Source of the DNA: Spirochaetales bacterium Spiro_07
GTDB taxonomy: Bacteria > Spirochaetota > Spirochaetia > Treponematales > Treponemataceae
Direction of reading: 5' to 3'
Length of the DNA: 36,809 nt
NCBI GenBank assembly: GCA_001603145.1
Contig: LVBI01000043.1
Span: 1-36,809 of the forward strand
The position numbers and the translations under genes were made by a program. Shown in pieces: positions 12,940 to 21,954 of the stretch. How positions within the stretch are numbered: position 1 is the first letter of the stretch; each line of letters begins with the position of its first letter. Under the pieces are notes generated by a model. The model did no database searches. It saw only the letters and a list, made by a program, of their open reading frames with translations, and had not been told where the DNA came from.

Positions 12940-14784
12940 TTAAGCATAATATTGAGCTTGTGCATTCCAAAGGCTGCTGTAAAGGCCGCCGTTCTGCATA
13001 AGCTTGTCGTGGTTGCCCTGCTCCACAATCTTGCCTTCGTCAAACACAAGAATATTATCGCAGAAACGGCAGCTCGACATTCTGTGGCTGATGTAGATGC
13101 TTGTCTTGCCCTCAACCATTTCGTCAAACTTTTTATAGATTTCATACTCGGCCACAGGGTCAAGCGCGCTCGTCGGCTCGTCCATAATCACGAACGGCGC
13201 ATCTTTATAAAGCGCGCGTGCAATTGCAAGCTTTTGCGCCTCGCCGCCAGAAATTTCCACGCCGTTCTCGTCGTGATACTGAAAAAGCGGAGTATCAAGC
13301 CCTTTTTCGAACTTGTCAAACCTTGCCTTGAAGCCCGATTTTTCGATGCACTCAATAACGCGCGCTTTGTCATAATCTTTGCCCGCCGCAATGTTTTCGC
13401 CGACAGGAAAACTGAACAAGTTGAAGTCTTGGAACACAACCGAAAAAAGCGCGGCATAATCTTTGTAGTCATAATAGCGGATGTCTACGCCGTTAAGCAG
13501 AATCTGCCCTTCGGTCGGCTCGTAAAGGCGGCACAAAAGCTTGATGAACGTGGTCTTGCCCGCGCCGTTCTTGCCCACAACGGCGTTTTTCGTTCCGAGC
13601 TTGATTTTCTGATTAACATGGCGCAGCGCATAAGTTTCGGTGTTCGCATATTTGAACGAAACGTCGCGGAATTCAATTTCAAAAACATTGTCATCGCGCT
13701 TTTCAGTCGGAATAGTGCCTTCGTAGCGCTTGTTCTCAATCTGCATATAATCATAGAAGAACGAAAGATAGCGGCTTTCAATCTTAACATGTATAAAAGT
13801 CTGAGAAATGCCGGCGATAGCATCAACAAGCCTTTTGTATGCGGAAATATACAGCAGCGAACTGCCCGTGCTGATAAGCGCGTAAACGGCCTTCAGCCCC
13901 ACATAGGCATAGCTCGTAAGCGTCAGAACAAATTCAGACAAAGTGGGGAAAAACATAACCTTGATGTTCTTTCCAACCATCAGCCTGCATTCGCCTTCAA
14001 GCTTGTCATTCGTTTCGACAATTTTCTTTGTTATAAGATTCTGCATCTTATAAAGGCGTATATACTTTCCGATTGAATAATCGAAAATCAGATTGAACCA
14101 GTAGCTGAAATATCTGTTGAACGTAACGTTGCGCTCAAACCAGTCCATCTTAATTTTGGCAACTTTCTTGTTTGTAAAGAACGAAACAAGCACATGAAGC
14201 ACAAGCACCGCGGCCAAAAGGAACAAGCTGTACCATTTGTTGAGAAACACGCAGAAAAGCCCAGCATCAGATGAAAGAACGCCGGCCTTCGGAATGAACA
14301 GCGGAACGAGCAGCGCAACCGAATAAATGATTGTCGCAATCCGCTCGATTACTCCGGCAAGATTTTCGCAAAAAGCCATTATGTCGCCGTGCGCAGACAT
14401 TCCTTCTTCAGCTTTTTTAATCATGTCCAAAGTTTCATGCTTCTCAAGAATGTCGTAATCGATGTCCATAGTCTTTAACGAAATCATCTGATTAATCTTG
14501 TTCTTAAGCTCAAATTTCTTTACACCTTGGATAATTTCAAGCCCCCACTGCAAAAGAATCGTCACAGCGACAAGGCTTATCATTATAATTACGTTCTTAA
14601 AAATGTTGTCGAACCCGTCCGCGCGGATAATTCCGTCCAAGATTTTGCTCGAAAAGAAGATTCCGATAAACGGCAGCGCAGCCGAAAGCATTTTGATTAT
14701 GAGCAGCAACGCCAGATAGCCGGGCGTAAGCTTATGCACAAGCGAAAGCACTTTTCTTAATGTACCTGATTCACGTTTTTTCAT
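12940..14784 (-). CDS. ABC exporter half-transporter (membrane + ATPase), second subunit
   Basis: 614 aa from the ATG at 14784 (MKKRESGTLRKVLSLVHKL), preceded by AAAGGA and lying 1 bp after the stop of the first ABC gene; a longer open frame begins inside that gene. The N-terminal half has about six membrane helices (from LALLLIIKMLSAALPFIGIF). The ATPase half has Walker A VVGKNGAGKTTF (around residue 403), Q-loop VVFQDFNLF, signature EISGGEAQKLAIARAL, Walker B FVIMDEPTSALDP with catalytic Glu, and H-loop YISHR. With its partner it should form a heterodimeric type IV exporter. The cargo is unknown; linkage to a LytTR two-component system suggests peptide or antimicrobial export. Confidence 0.9.
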   Translation of the reverse strand: MKKRESGTLRKVLSLVHKLTPGYLALLLIIKMLSAALPFIGIFFSSKILDGIIRADGFDNIFKNVIIMISLVAVTILLQWGLEIIQGVKKFELKNKINQMISLKTMDIDYDILEKHETLDMIKKAEEGMSAHGDIMAFCENLAGVIERIATIIYSVALLVPLFIPKAGVLSSDAGLFCVFLNKWYSLFLLAAVLVLHVLVSFFTNKKVAKIKMDWFERNVTFNRYFSYWFNLIFDYSIGKYIRLYKMQNLITKKIVETNDKLEGECRLMVGKNIKVMFFPTLSEFVLTLTSYAYVGLKAVYALISTGSSLLYISAYKRLVDAIAGISQTFIHVKIESRYLSFFYDYMQIENKRYEGTIPTEKRDDNVFEIEFRDVSFKYANTETYALRHVNQKIKLGTKNAVVGKNGAGKTTFIKLLCRLYEPTEGQILLNGVDIRYYDYKDYAALFSVVFQDFNLFSFPVGENIAAGKDYDKARVIECIEKSGFKARFDKFEKGLDTPLFQYHDENGVEISGGEAQKLAIARALYKDAPFVIMDEPTSALDPVAEYEIYKKFDEMVEGKTSIYISHRMSSCRFCDNILVFDEGKIVEQGNHDKLMQNGGLYSSLWNAQAQYYA

Positions 14785-14785
14785 G

Positions 14786-16660
14786 TTATGATTCCTTTCC
14801 TTCTTTATAGTAGTGGCTCTGAATGTCGAAAATCTCGCGGTATTTGCCGCCTTTCGCCATAAGCTCATCGTGCGAGCCTTCTTCTGCAATCTTGCCGTCA
14901 TCAAGAAACAAGATGCGGTCGCAGAATTTGGTGCTTGCAAGCCTATGCGAAATGAACACAGCAGTTTTATCTGACGCAAGCTGATTGTACTCTTCGTAGA
15001 TGCGGCTTTCTGCAAGCGGGTCAAGCGCGCTCGTCGGCTCGTCAAGAATTAGCATAGGCCCGTCTTTGTACATGGCCTTTGCAAGCAGCAGCTTTTGTGT
15101 TTCGCCACCGGAAAGCACCACGCCGTTTTCGTCTAAAGTCTGCGTAATAAAAGATTCTGCTTTTTTGGGCAGGCTTGCAATTTTTTCGCCCAAGCCCGCT
15201 TTTTCAAGACATTCTTGCAGACGCGCCTTGTCCACATCCGCAATGGCGCAGCCGCAAACGTTTTCGGCCACAGAAATTGCGATTGGCGTTGTATCTTGAA
15301 AAAGCACGCTTATCATGTCCTGGTATTTTTCCACACCGATTTCGTTGATGCTTTTTCCGTCAATCAAGATTTCGCCGCCGGTTGGCGGATAAAGCCCGCA
15401 AAGAAGCTTTACGATTGTGGTCTTGCCCGCACCGTTGCTGCCCACAAGCGCAATCTTTTCATCAGCCTTAATCTTGAAGTTTACGCCTTTAAGCACAGGC
15501 TTTGTGCTGCCTTCATAGGCAAAGCTCACGTTGCGGAACTCAATTGCGGGCGCGCTTTTTTTCGCCGCCGTGCTTGATTCAGATGAAGCTGCCTGATTGC
15601 CGCTTGAAGCATTGCCGATCACGGCTCTTTCAAAAACGTCTTTCTGCTTCATAAAATCATAATAGTCGTTGAACTGGTGGCTTGATTCGCGCAATTCCGC
15701 CATGTTCAGCGAAACGTTGTAGATCCAGTCAGAAAAGCCTGTTACAATTCCAATGTAGAGTGTGAATTCGGCTACATCAATCTGGCCCGAAAGCACACGG
15801 TGAATCAGAAGCGCGTATGCAATCCAGTCGCGCGCAAAATTGAAGATTACGGCAGAAACTGTCGGATAATACCAGCGCAGCTGATAACGCTTTCTAAAAG
15901 AAGTGTTTCTTGAAATCAGCTCATCATAACGCTGATTAAACCAATCTTTCATATTGAAGATGCGTATATCTTTTCCGGCGCTTATGTTCATTACGTTGCG
16001 CTTAAGATAGTCTATCTGCCTTCCGGCTTCAGAAAATTCTTCGCGGTGGTTGTCACCGAATTTTATTGCATTGTTCCGCAAAAAAATATCTGCAACAAAC
16101 ATCAGCGCCATAACCACGATGATTTTCCAGTCAAGCATGAAAATTGCCGTGCCGTAAATGGTTATGCCCAAAAAGATTACGAGCATATCGAGCGCTTTTA
16201 TTGAAATACGCTCTGCACCCTGGTTGTTGCCCGATATTGCCTGCACGCCTTTGCCCATAATCTTTTGCTTGGGCTGCGGCTCAATGTTAAGATAGTCTGT
16301 GTTTATCGCTTTTTTCAGAAAATCAGTCAAAAATACGCCGAGCCTTGTGTATGTGTGCGTCACCGACATCTTGGCTGTGCTTACTTCCTTGAGCACCGAA
16401 AGAACGCAGAAGCCAGTAACGGCGCAGGTCATATAAATGAGGAACATGCGCGGATTGCCGCTTGTAATTCCTTTGATTGCAAGCGCCGGCATCAGCGTGG
16501 TCAAGAACGGCATAGCAACAGTAACCGAAAGATACAGCAGAATCATGAACGGCGCAGCCGGATAGCGCCTGAACATTGCCCCGTAAATTATAAAAATATT
16601 TTTAATCAGCGAATTGCGTTTCTCTTTTGCCATGTTTTTAGACTTTTTATTGGTTTTCAT
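14786..16660 (-). CDS. ABC exporter half-transporter (membrane + ATPase), first subunit
   Basis: 624 aa from the ATG at 16660 with GGAGA upstream. A basic N-terminus (MKTNKKSKNMAKEKR) precedes the membrane region of about six helices. ATPase motifs are Walker A LVGSNGAGKTTI (around residue 405), Q-loop VLFQDTTPI, signature VLSGGETQKLLLAKAM, Walker B LILDEPTSALDP and H-loop FISHRLAS, so both composite ATP sites of the pair look catalytically competent. A Ser/Ala-rich linker near residue 350-370 separates the membrane and ATPase halves. The 107-bp gap to the sensor-kinase gene contains TTGACA on the minus strand near 16726-16721, but the matching -10 is poor. Confidence 0.9.
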   Translation of the reverse strand: MKTNKKSKNMAKEKRNSLIKNIFIIYGAMFRRYPAAPFMILLYLSVTVAMPFLTTLMPALAIKGITSGNPRMFLIYMTCAVTGFCVLSVLKEVSTAKMSVTHTYTRLGVFLTDFLKKAINTDYLNIEPQPKQKIMGKGVQAISGNNQGAERISIKALDMLVIFLGITIYGTAIFMLDWKIIVVMALMFVADIFLRNNAIKFGDNHREEFSEAGRQIDYLKRNVMNISAGKDIRIFNMKDWFNQRYDELISRNTSFRKRYQLRWYYPTVSAVIFNFARDWIAYALLIHRVLSGQIDVAEFTLYIGIVTGFSDWIYNVSLNMAELRESSHQFNDYYDFMKQKDVFERAVIGNASSGNQAASSESSTAAKKSAPAIEFRNVSFAYEGSTKPVLKGVNFKIKADEKIALVGSNGAGKTTIVKLLCGLYPPTGGEILIDGKSINEIGVEKYQDMISVLFQDTTPIAISVAENVCGCAIADVDKARLQECLEKAGLGEKIASLPKKAESFITQTLDENGVVLSGGETQKLLLAKAMYKDGPMLILDEPTSALDPLAESRIYEEYNQLASDKTAVFISHRLASTKFCDRILFLDDGKIAEEGSHDELMAKGGKYREIFDIQSHYYKEGKES

Positions 16661-16767
16661 AAAAATCTCCGCTCAATCTTTTGCTTTACAGGGGAAAATG
16701 TATCATAAAATCTGATGCTGATGTCAACTTGTGCACGAATTGCAAAAATTCGGACACGAAATGCACT

Positions 16768-17559
16768 TTACAGCGGGAGCAGAACTTCGGTGGCGAAGAT
16801 GCCGGGTTCGTTCTTGCGGTTGACGAAGCCGCCGTATAGCGTAGCGATGCGGTCTATGCGGCGGAGGCCGAAACCGTGTTCGCCAAGCTTTGAAGTGACA
16901 AGCTCTGAAAGGCGGCGGCGCGTTTTTTCGCAAGTTGAGTTTGAAACTGAAATATAGAGCTGCTGCTTGAAAAGCCCGATGTAGATTCTGATAAAGCGCG
17001 TCACCGGCACGGCGGCAGCTTCGTTATTTAGCTCACCAGCATCAGCAGAAGCCGGAACAGCCGCTGCACCCTGCACCTTGATTTTTTCGCAAGCTTCAAT
17101 GGCGTTGTCAAGCAAATTGCCGACAATGGCGCAAAGATGCACGTCTGAAACAGTCAGATTTTCTGGCACTTTGGCGGTGCAGCTGACGTTGATGTTGTTT
17201 TTCCGTGCAATTGAGACTTTGCTGCTCAAGATTGCATCAAGCCCCACGTTGCCGGTGCGTATCGCAATGTCTATGCTGTCAAGGTCAGATTCAAGCATCG
17301 AAAGGTAGCCTTCAAGCTCGGCAAATTTCTGCATCGCAATCATCGCCTTTATAGACTGAATGTGGTTGTGGTAATCGTGCCGCCACGCGCGCATTGTCTG
17401 ATAAATGTTCTGCACCTCGTCGCGCTGCTTTTTGAGAACCGAATCTTGAAAATCTTCAAGCTGTTTTCTGTACTTTCTTTTGAGAATTATGCTTGTAACA
17501 AGCGCCGCTATCATCGCGCTGAAAAAGCAAGATAAAAGCAGCTTTATCAACACGCTCAT
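16768..17559 (-). CDS. Sensor histidine kinase, HPK10/AgrC-like (GHKL)
   Basis: 263 aa, short for the family: one N-terminal membrane helix (residues about 4-26) replaces the usual multi-helix peptide sensor. WRHDYHNHIQSI carries the phosphoacceptor His61 of the HPK10 type, NLLDNAIEAC is the N box and HGFGLRRIDRIATLYGG the G box of the ATPase domain. A Pro/Ala-rich insertion lies around residues 165-180. It overlaps the response-regulator gene by 4 bp (ATGA). With so little extracytoplasmic sequence, the signal is probably sensed in the membrane, in the cytoplasm, or through the linked ABC transporter. Confidence 0.88.
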   Translation of the reverse strand: MSVLIKLLLSCFFSAMIAALVTSIILKRKYRKQLEDFQDSVLKKQRDEVQNIYQTMRAWRHDYHNHIQSIKAMIAMQKFAELEGYLSMLESDLDSIDIAIRTGNVGLDAILSSKVSIARKNNINVSCTAKVPENLTVSDVHLCAIVGNLLDNAIEACEKIKVQGAAAVPASADAGELNNEAAAVPVTRFIRIYIGLFKQQLYISVSNSTCEKTRRRLSELVTSKLGEHGFGLRRIDRIATLYGGFVNRKNEPGIFATEVLLPL

Positions 17560-18290
17560 AAGTTTTCGCTCCGGCAGAAAAATTTGATGAACGATTCGTT
17601 CAGCTCTTTGTAGACTGTGCGCGCAACCGGCAGCTCTTCGCCGTCATCTAGAATGCACGCGGTGCGCGTAATTTTGGCTACGTGCGCCATGTTTACAAGC
17701 AGACCGCGGCGCAAACCGAAAAACTGATTGATGTCAAAAGAAGCTGCAACTTCAGAAAAAGACGATTTCCATTCGCGCTCAAAGCCTGTGCCTTTCATAA
17801 AAACATAATGCCCACGCGCTTCAAGATAAATTATCTTTTCAAACGGAATGCGCTCCAAGTCTGCGCCCTGCCCTAGAACGAAAAAATCCTCGGCAGTTTT
17901 CAGCCGTTCAGTGTAGACTTTATCTAAAAGCGCGTTCAGCACTTCAGGCTTTACCGGCTTTAAGATGTAGCGCACCGCACCCACTTCGTAGCCTTCAATC
18001 GCATAGTCGGGCACGCCCGTAACGAAAATAATCTCCGAATCGCAGCCGCGCGCGCGAAGCTTTTTTGCAAGTTCCATGCCGTTTATCGCTTTCATCTGAA
18101 TGTCAAAGACAAGCACATCATAGGGCGGCTTGTCTTCGCTTTCAAAGAGAAACTGCTCGGCTGAAACATAAGCGTCAAGCACGAGCTTGCAGCCGGAAGC
18201 CGCCGCCCAGTCTTTTATAAGGCTGCTTTCAAAATCGAGAACAACTTTTTCATCTTCGCAAATCGCAATGCGGAACACGGAATTCTTCAT
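17556..18290 (-). CDS. LytTR-family response regulator
   Basis: 244 aa. The receiver domain (1-125) has acidic residues in CEDEK, phosphoacceptor Asp63 in VLVFDIQM, Thr91 and Lys111 in YILKPVK. The LytTR DNA-binding domain (about 140-240) includes IIYLEARGHYVF and FFGLRRGLLVNMAHV. Such regulators bind tandem direct repeats upstream of target promoters. It is the first gene of the regulator/kinase/ABC1/ABC2 leftward operon, so the exporter is its likely target. Confidence 0.92.
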   Translation of the reverse strand: MKNSVFRIAICEDEKVVLDFESSLIKDWAAASGCKLVLDAYVSAEQFLFESEDKPPYDVLVFDIQMKAINGMELAKKLRARGCDSEIIFVTGVPDYAIEGYEVGAVRYILKPVKPEVLNALLDKVYTERLKTAEDFFVLGQGADLERIPFEKIIYLEARGHYVFMKGTGFEREWKSSFSEVAASFDINQFFGLRRGLLVNMAHVAKITRTACILDDGEELPVARTVYKELNESFIKFFCRSENL

Positions 18291-18410
18291 CTGACGGTTT
18301 CATCATATAGTGCTTTTGGAATTATTTCTAGCTCACAAAGGTGCAGACAAATTCTGTGTTCCGGCTTTTTGCAAACAAGCCGTTATGATTATATAGACGT
18401 ATAAAACTTA

Positions 18411-19622
18411 TCAGTTTTTTTCTGATATCACTGACTGCAGTATTTCATCGATTTCTGGTGTAAGATGACCGTTCTTTTCAAAAAACTCACGTGCTTTGGT
18501 TGCCATTTCAGCAGCTTCTGATTTTTTACCCATTGTAAGAAGTAAATCTGAATAATGAAAATAAAGATTTTCACATGCAATACTGTCATTGCTGTATTTT
18601 TTTACAGCCTGCTTGAAAAAATCAAGCAAATAATCTGTTTTGCCCGCATCAGTATACTGTTCCATAATCATACGGCTCACAGCCGGTTTTGCATGTCCTT
18701 TATCAAACAACTTGTAAGCTGCATCTAAAGCTTTTTTCTTCTGATTCTGTCTTGCATAAAGACCTATGCTGAATTGCGCGATTCTGTAATCATCAGGAAA
18801 AGCTTCTCCGCATTTTTTCAGATATTCCTCCGCAGTTTTATAATCTGCAATTGAAATATAAATTCTTGCAACAACTAAATACGCATCTGATTGATATACA
18901 GGACTATCTTTATAACCTTCAATGCTTTTTTTTACAAATTCCGCGCCTTTTTTACCATTATCAGTAAACCAAAGAATAATGCCATAATGATAATTGTCTG
19001 TCGCTGTAAATTCAAATTCTTTCAGCTTTGCCTCATAAACCTTTATGGCAGAATTATAATCACCTTGTCGATAATAACCGGTTGCTAAAAAACTTAACGA
19101 ATATTCGTCATAGCAACCACTGTCATACGCCTTTTGAAGATAAAACACAGTTTTATCAATCAGTTCTTTTGAAGGAATAAACCATTGGTCGCCATAACAG
19201 TCTTTTACATCATCATAATAAAGCCCCAAAGCATAATTGAGAATCGGTTTTTCACCGTTCTTTGCAACAAATTCGTTTATTGCTTTTACAGGGTCAAACA
19301 GAACCATATTAAAAGTTCCGTCTCCAATGCGTACATCATAAAGTGTTTCATTTTCAGAAAGATTCTTAAATGCAAACATTTGATGCATAGTGCTTTTTGC
19401 AAAATAATAAATTGTAACTTCAACCTTTTTTGCAAGAAGGAACTCATTATCAGCTTTTCGAAGCGCATCAAAAGCAGATTGATACTGCCGCTTTTCGATA
19501 AGTTCATCAACATTGGCAAGCACAGCCTTTGTCTTTGCATCAGCATCAGAATATACATCTTTTGCAAAAAGAGAAAACGTAAAACATAGAATAATCAAAA
19601 CTAGGAACAAACACTTTTTCAT
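18411..19622 (-). CDS. Exported tetratricopeptide-repeat protein
   Basis: 403 aa. The signal peptide (MKKCLFLVLIILCFTFSLFA) has a probable cleavage before Lys-Asp. The mature protein is built of degenerate TPR-like helix pairs, for example around YYRQGDYNSAIKVYEAKLKE and ISIADYKTAEEYLKKC, and ends in helical KSEAAEMATKAREFF. TPR arrays bind partner proteins; here the location would be periplasmic. No catalytic motif is seen. It stands alone between the two-component operon and the XRE-AbrB gene, and its specific role is unknown. Confidence 0.8.
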   Translation of the reverse strand: MKKCLFLVLIILCFTFSLFAKDVYSDADAKTKAVLANVDELIEKRQYQSAFDALRKADNEFLLAKKVEVTIYYFAKSTMHQMFAFKNLSENETLYDVRIGDGTFNMVLFDPVKAINEFVAKNGEKPILNYALGLYYDDVKDCYGDQWFIPSKELIDKTVFYLQKAYDSGCYDEYSLSFLATGYYRQGDYNSAIKVYEAKLKEFEFTATDNYHYGIILWFTDNGKKGAEFVKKSIEGYKDSPVYQSDAYLVVARIYISIADYKTAEEYLKKCGEAFPDDYRIAQFSIGLYARQNQKKKALDAAYKLFDKGHAKPAVSRMIMEQYTDAGKTDYLLDFFKQAVKKYSNDSIACENLYFHYSDLLLTMGKKSEAAEMATKAREFFEKNGHLTPEIDEILQSVISEKN

Positions 19623-19710
19623 ATCTTCATTTTACAGTTTTAATTGCAACAAGTCAATTTCTTTCTATTAATAGATATCAAAAATAAGTTCAGCACCATC
19701 TTTACTTTTC

Positions 19711-20136
19711 TTAAAATTCCGTCTTGCTTCTAACTGCGTCTGCGAAGGCGAGAAGCTGCTCTGACTTGATTAGCGCAAGGCCTTGCGACTCATCGCCAAG
19801 AACCACAAGCTCGTCTCCGCTTGATATGCCGAAAATTTTCCGCGCTTTGGCCGGAATGACAATCTGCCCTTTTTCGCCGACTTTCACCATGCCGAAAAGG
19901 TGCTTGCCTTTTGGCGGAAGCCCCAGCCCCATGTTTTCTTGCGCCCCATAATTTACAAGATCATCAAGCGACACTTCAAGAATTTCCGCAAGCTGTCGGC
20001 TTTTCTCAATGTCTGGCATTGTCTCGCCAGATTCCCACTTTGCAACAGCCTGGCGCGTAACGTCAAGCTTTTCCGCAATGTCTTCTTGTGTGAGCCGCTT
20101 CATTTTGCGCAGCTGAATAAGATTATCCTTGAACAT
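19711..20136 (-). CDS. XRE helix-turn-helix + AbrB/SpoVT domain regulator
   Basis: 141 aa from the ATG at 20136, chosen because AAGGA lies 9 bp upstream and because the HTH starts at once (MFKDNLIQLRKMKRLTQEDI). Residues 1-60 are an XRE/Cro HTH (VTRQAVAKWESGETMPDIEK). Residues about 80-125 are a swapped-hairpin AbrB domain (VKVGEKGQIVIPAKARKIFG, GDELVVLGD). Both halves can bind DNA, so it is probably a dimeric transcription factor. It overlaps the 3' end of the acyltransferase gene by 14 bp and is likely translated from the same mRNA. Confidence 0.88.
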   Translation of the reverse strand: MFKDNLIQLRKMKRLTQEDIAEKLDVTRQAVAKWESGETMPDIEKSRQLAEILEVSLDDLVNYGAQENMGLGLPPKGKHLFGMVKVGEKGQIVIPAKARKIFGISSGDELVVLGDESQGLALIKSEQLLAFADAVRSKTEF

Positions 20137-21370
20137 CAGATTTTTCCTTAGAAGCTTTTGCCGTCTGCGCGTCTTGTGCATCAGCATTTGAGTGCGCATC
20201 ATTTGCGTCTGTTTCAAGTTTTGCGGCTGATGAGATTTGCGCGTTTGCTGATTCTGCGCACTCAGCATCGGCTTTTGCTTTTTTCGGCTTTTTTATGCCG
20301 AGAACAGCCCAGCGCCAGAGCGGAATGCGCGAAATGATTTCGAAAAGACCGTAGCCGACAACAAACGCCGCTATCAGACTGAGCAAGTAGCACATCGGTG
20401 CGGGCAGCAATTTGGGTTTTGCCACAAACAGCGCAACTGAAGAAATTCCAAGATAATGGAAAACATAAAGCCCGAAACTTTTGCGGCTCATCCATTCGGT
20501 GAATTTGTTGCTGAAATCGCCGAATCTGGCCATGCCGCCGAGCATTGCAAGCGAACCGAAATAAGCGCAAGCCGCATATAAAGCGTTTCTGTTTACCGGC
20601 TTGTCAGCAAAATTCATTCCGTTTTTCACATAAAAGTATAGAACAGCAAAGACCGTGCAAAGCGCAACGCCGATGCAAATAAGCGGCACGGCAAATTTCT
20701 TGAGCTTTTCAATTACTTCGTCATTTGAAAAAACATAGTAGCCGAGCATGAAAAAGACAAAATAGAACGCGCATCTGTATACTGACACAATCGGCGTGTT
20801 AAGAATTTGCGCCCCACCCCAGACAACAAAATAAAACAGCACAATCAGCCAGACAGGCGTTTTTGCACCGAGCGCCAGAAGCTTGCCTTTTTCAGCTTTT
20901 CTGAACAAGACAAGCACAATGCTGTAAAGCCAAAGCAGGTGGCAGAACCAGAGAACGCCGCTGCCCGAAGCGAGCATGATTATAAAGAGAACTGGTGCAG
21001 GCACATTTTCTGCGGCAAGGGCTTCAAACGCGCCGCCCAAAGACATGCTTACATAGCCTTGAATGAACTGAAAAAACAAAAGACCGATTGTTGACGGCAC
21101 TAAAAGCTTACGCGTGCGGCTTTTTACAAATTCCTTGTCGGCGTGAGTATCAAGATAAAGCCTTGAGCTGATTCCGGCAACAAGGAACAGCACCGGCATA
21201 AACCACGGATAGACCAAATACTGAAAAATGTCATAATGCTGAATCTGAAGATCTGTAATCTTGCCAAGACCGCCGAGTATGCCCTCGGCGTTATACATGT
21301 AAAGCACATGGTAGATTACCACAAGCACAATCGTCGCCCATCTGATGTTATCCAAATAGTGTTTTCTCAT
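20123..21370 (-). CDS. Acyltransferase family 3 membrane protein (OafA/YrhL-like)
   Basis: 415 aa. The opening MRKHYLDNIRWATIVLVVIYH has the family's Asp and the catalytic-type His in the first membrane helix; about ten membrane helices follow. Family members O-acetylate or succinylate envelope polysaccharides, lipids or peptidoglycan at the inner membrane. The last ~55 residues form a hydrophilic Ala/Asp/Lys-rich tail (KKAKADAECAESANAQ onward) outside the enzyme core. AAAGGTGAG precedes the ATG. The substrate is unknown; no glycan cluster is adjacent. Confidence 0.88.
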   Translation of the reverse strand: MRKHYLDNIRWATIVLVVIYHVLYMYNAEGILGGLGKITDLQIQHYDIFQYLVYPWFMPVLFLVAGISSRLYLDTHADKEFVKSRTRKLLVPSTIGLLFFQFIQGYVSMSLGGAFEALAAENVPAPVLFIIMLASGSGVLWFCHLLWLYSIVLVLFRKAEKGKLLALGAKTPVWLIVLFYFVVWGGAQILNTPIVSVYRCAFYFVFFMLGYYVFSNDEVIEKLKKFAVPLICIGVALCTVFAVLYFYVKNGMNFADKPVNRNALYAACAYFGSLAMLGGMARFGDFSNKFTEWMSRKSFGLYVFHYLGISSVALFVAKPKLLPAPMCYLLSLIAAFVVGYGLFEIISRIPLWRWAVLGIKKPKKAKADAECAESANAQISSAAKLETDANDAHSNADAQDAQTAKASKEKSDVQG

Positions 21371-21458
21371 ACAAAACTCACCTTTGCAATTATTGTTAAC
21401 ATCATTCTAAGCGCAGCAACTCAATTTGTCTATCAACAAAAGCGAACATTCCGCCAGC

Positions 21459-21923
21459 TTATTTGTCAGCTTCAGTTGCGGAATCTTGGCTGTTTTTGGG
21501 GCTAGAAACCCAAACCTTAACAATGCTTATAAGCTGAGATATCGAATATACAATAACAATAGGCGAAATCAAATAAAAGCCTCTATCCGAAAAAAGTATT
21601 TTGCTAATTCTTTTACCGGCAGAGATTTCTGTCACAAAGTCATAAACGCCGAATATACCAGCCGCAAGCACTATCAACCAGATAAAACTCAACAAAACAG
21701 CTAAGACTGGCTCCCATTTTTTCATTTTTCTTGTTCTGGCTTCGCTTTCTTCTTCCAGAATCCGCTTGCCCTCTTCTGTGGCAGAGAGGCGCTTTAACCG
21801 CTCTTCTTGGGTATCAAGCCTTTTTTGCATTTCGTGCTTAATCAAAAGAGAAAGCAGCCAAGCCAGAGCTGCCACAAAACCCACCAAAACAAGATAGATA
21901 ACAATCATCCTAAGATTAAGCAT
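21459..21923 (-). CDS. Small membrane protein of unknown function
   Basis: 154 aa from the ATG at 21923, preferred over one at 21932 because AAGGGA is then 8 bp upstream instead of touching the start codon. One N-terminal membrane helix (MIVIYLVLVGFVAALAWLL), a charged cytoplasmic coiled stretch (EMQKRLDTQEERLKRL, EEGKRILEEESEARTRKMKK) and two further helices follow. The tail is polar. I do not recognise a family. It is 31 bp downstream of the third chemoreceptor gene in the same direction and could be the last gene of the chemosensory operon. Confidence 0.7.
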   Translation of the reverse strand: MLNLRMIVIYLVLVGFVAALAWLLSLLIKHEMQKRLDTQEERLKRLSATEEGKRILEEESEARTRKMKKWEPVLAVLLSFIWLIVLAAGIFGVYDFVTEISAGKRISKILFSDRGFYLISPIVIVYSISQLISIVKVWVSSPKNSQDSATEADK

Positions 21924-21954
21924 TTTCAACATCCCTTATGCAAGGCATAAGCTT

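Noticed and set aside
12952-14076. Long plus-strand frame opposite the second ABC transporter gene
   Set aside because: Mirrors the codon pattern of the ABC gene, has no domain or ribosome-binding site, and the opposite strand carries intact Walker, signature and H-loop motifs.
16724-16933. Cys-rich short frame near the kinase end, a candidate peptide substrate for the exporter
   Set aside because: It is an alternative frame of the kinase gene for most of its length and lacks a ribosome-binding site and leader-peptide features.
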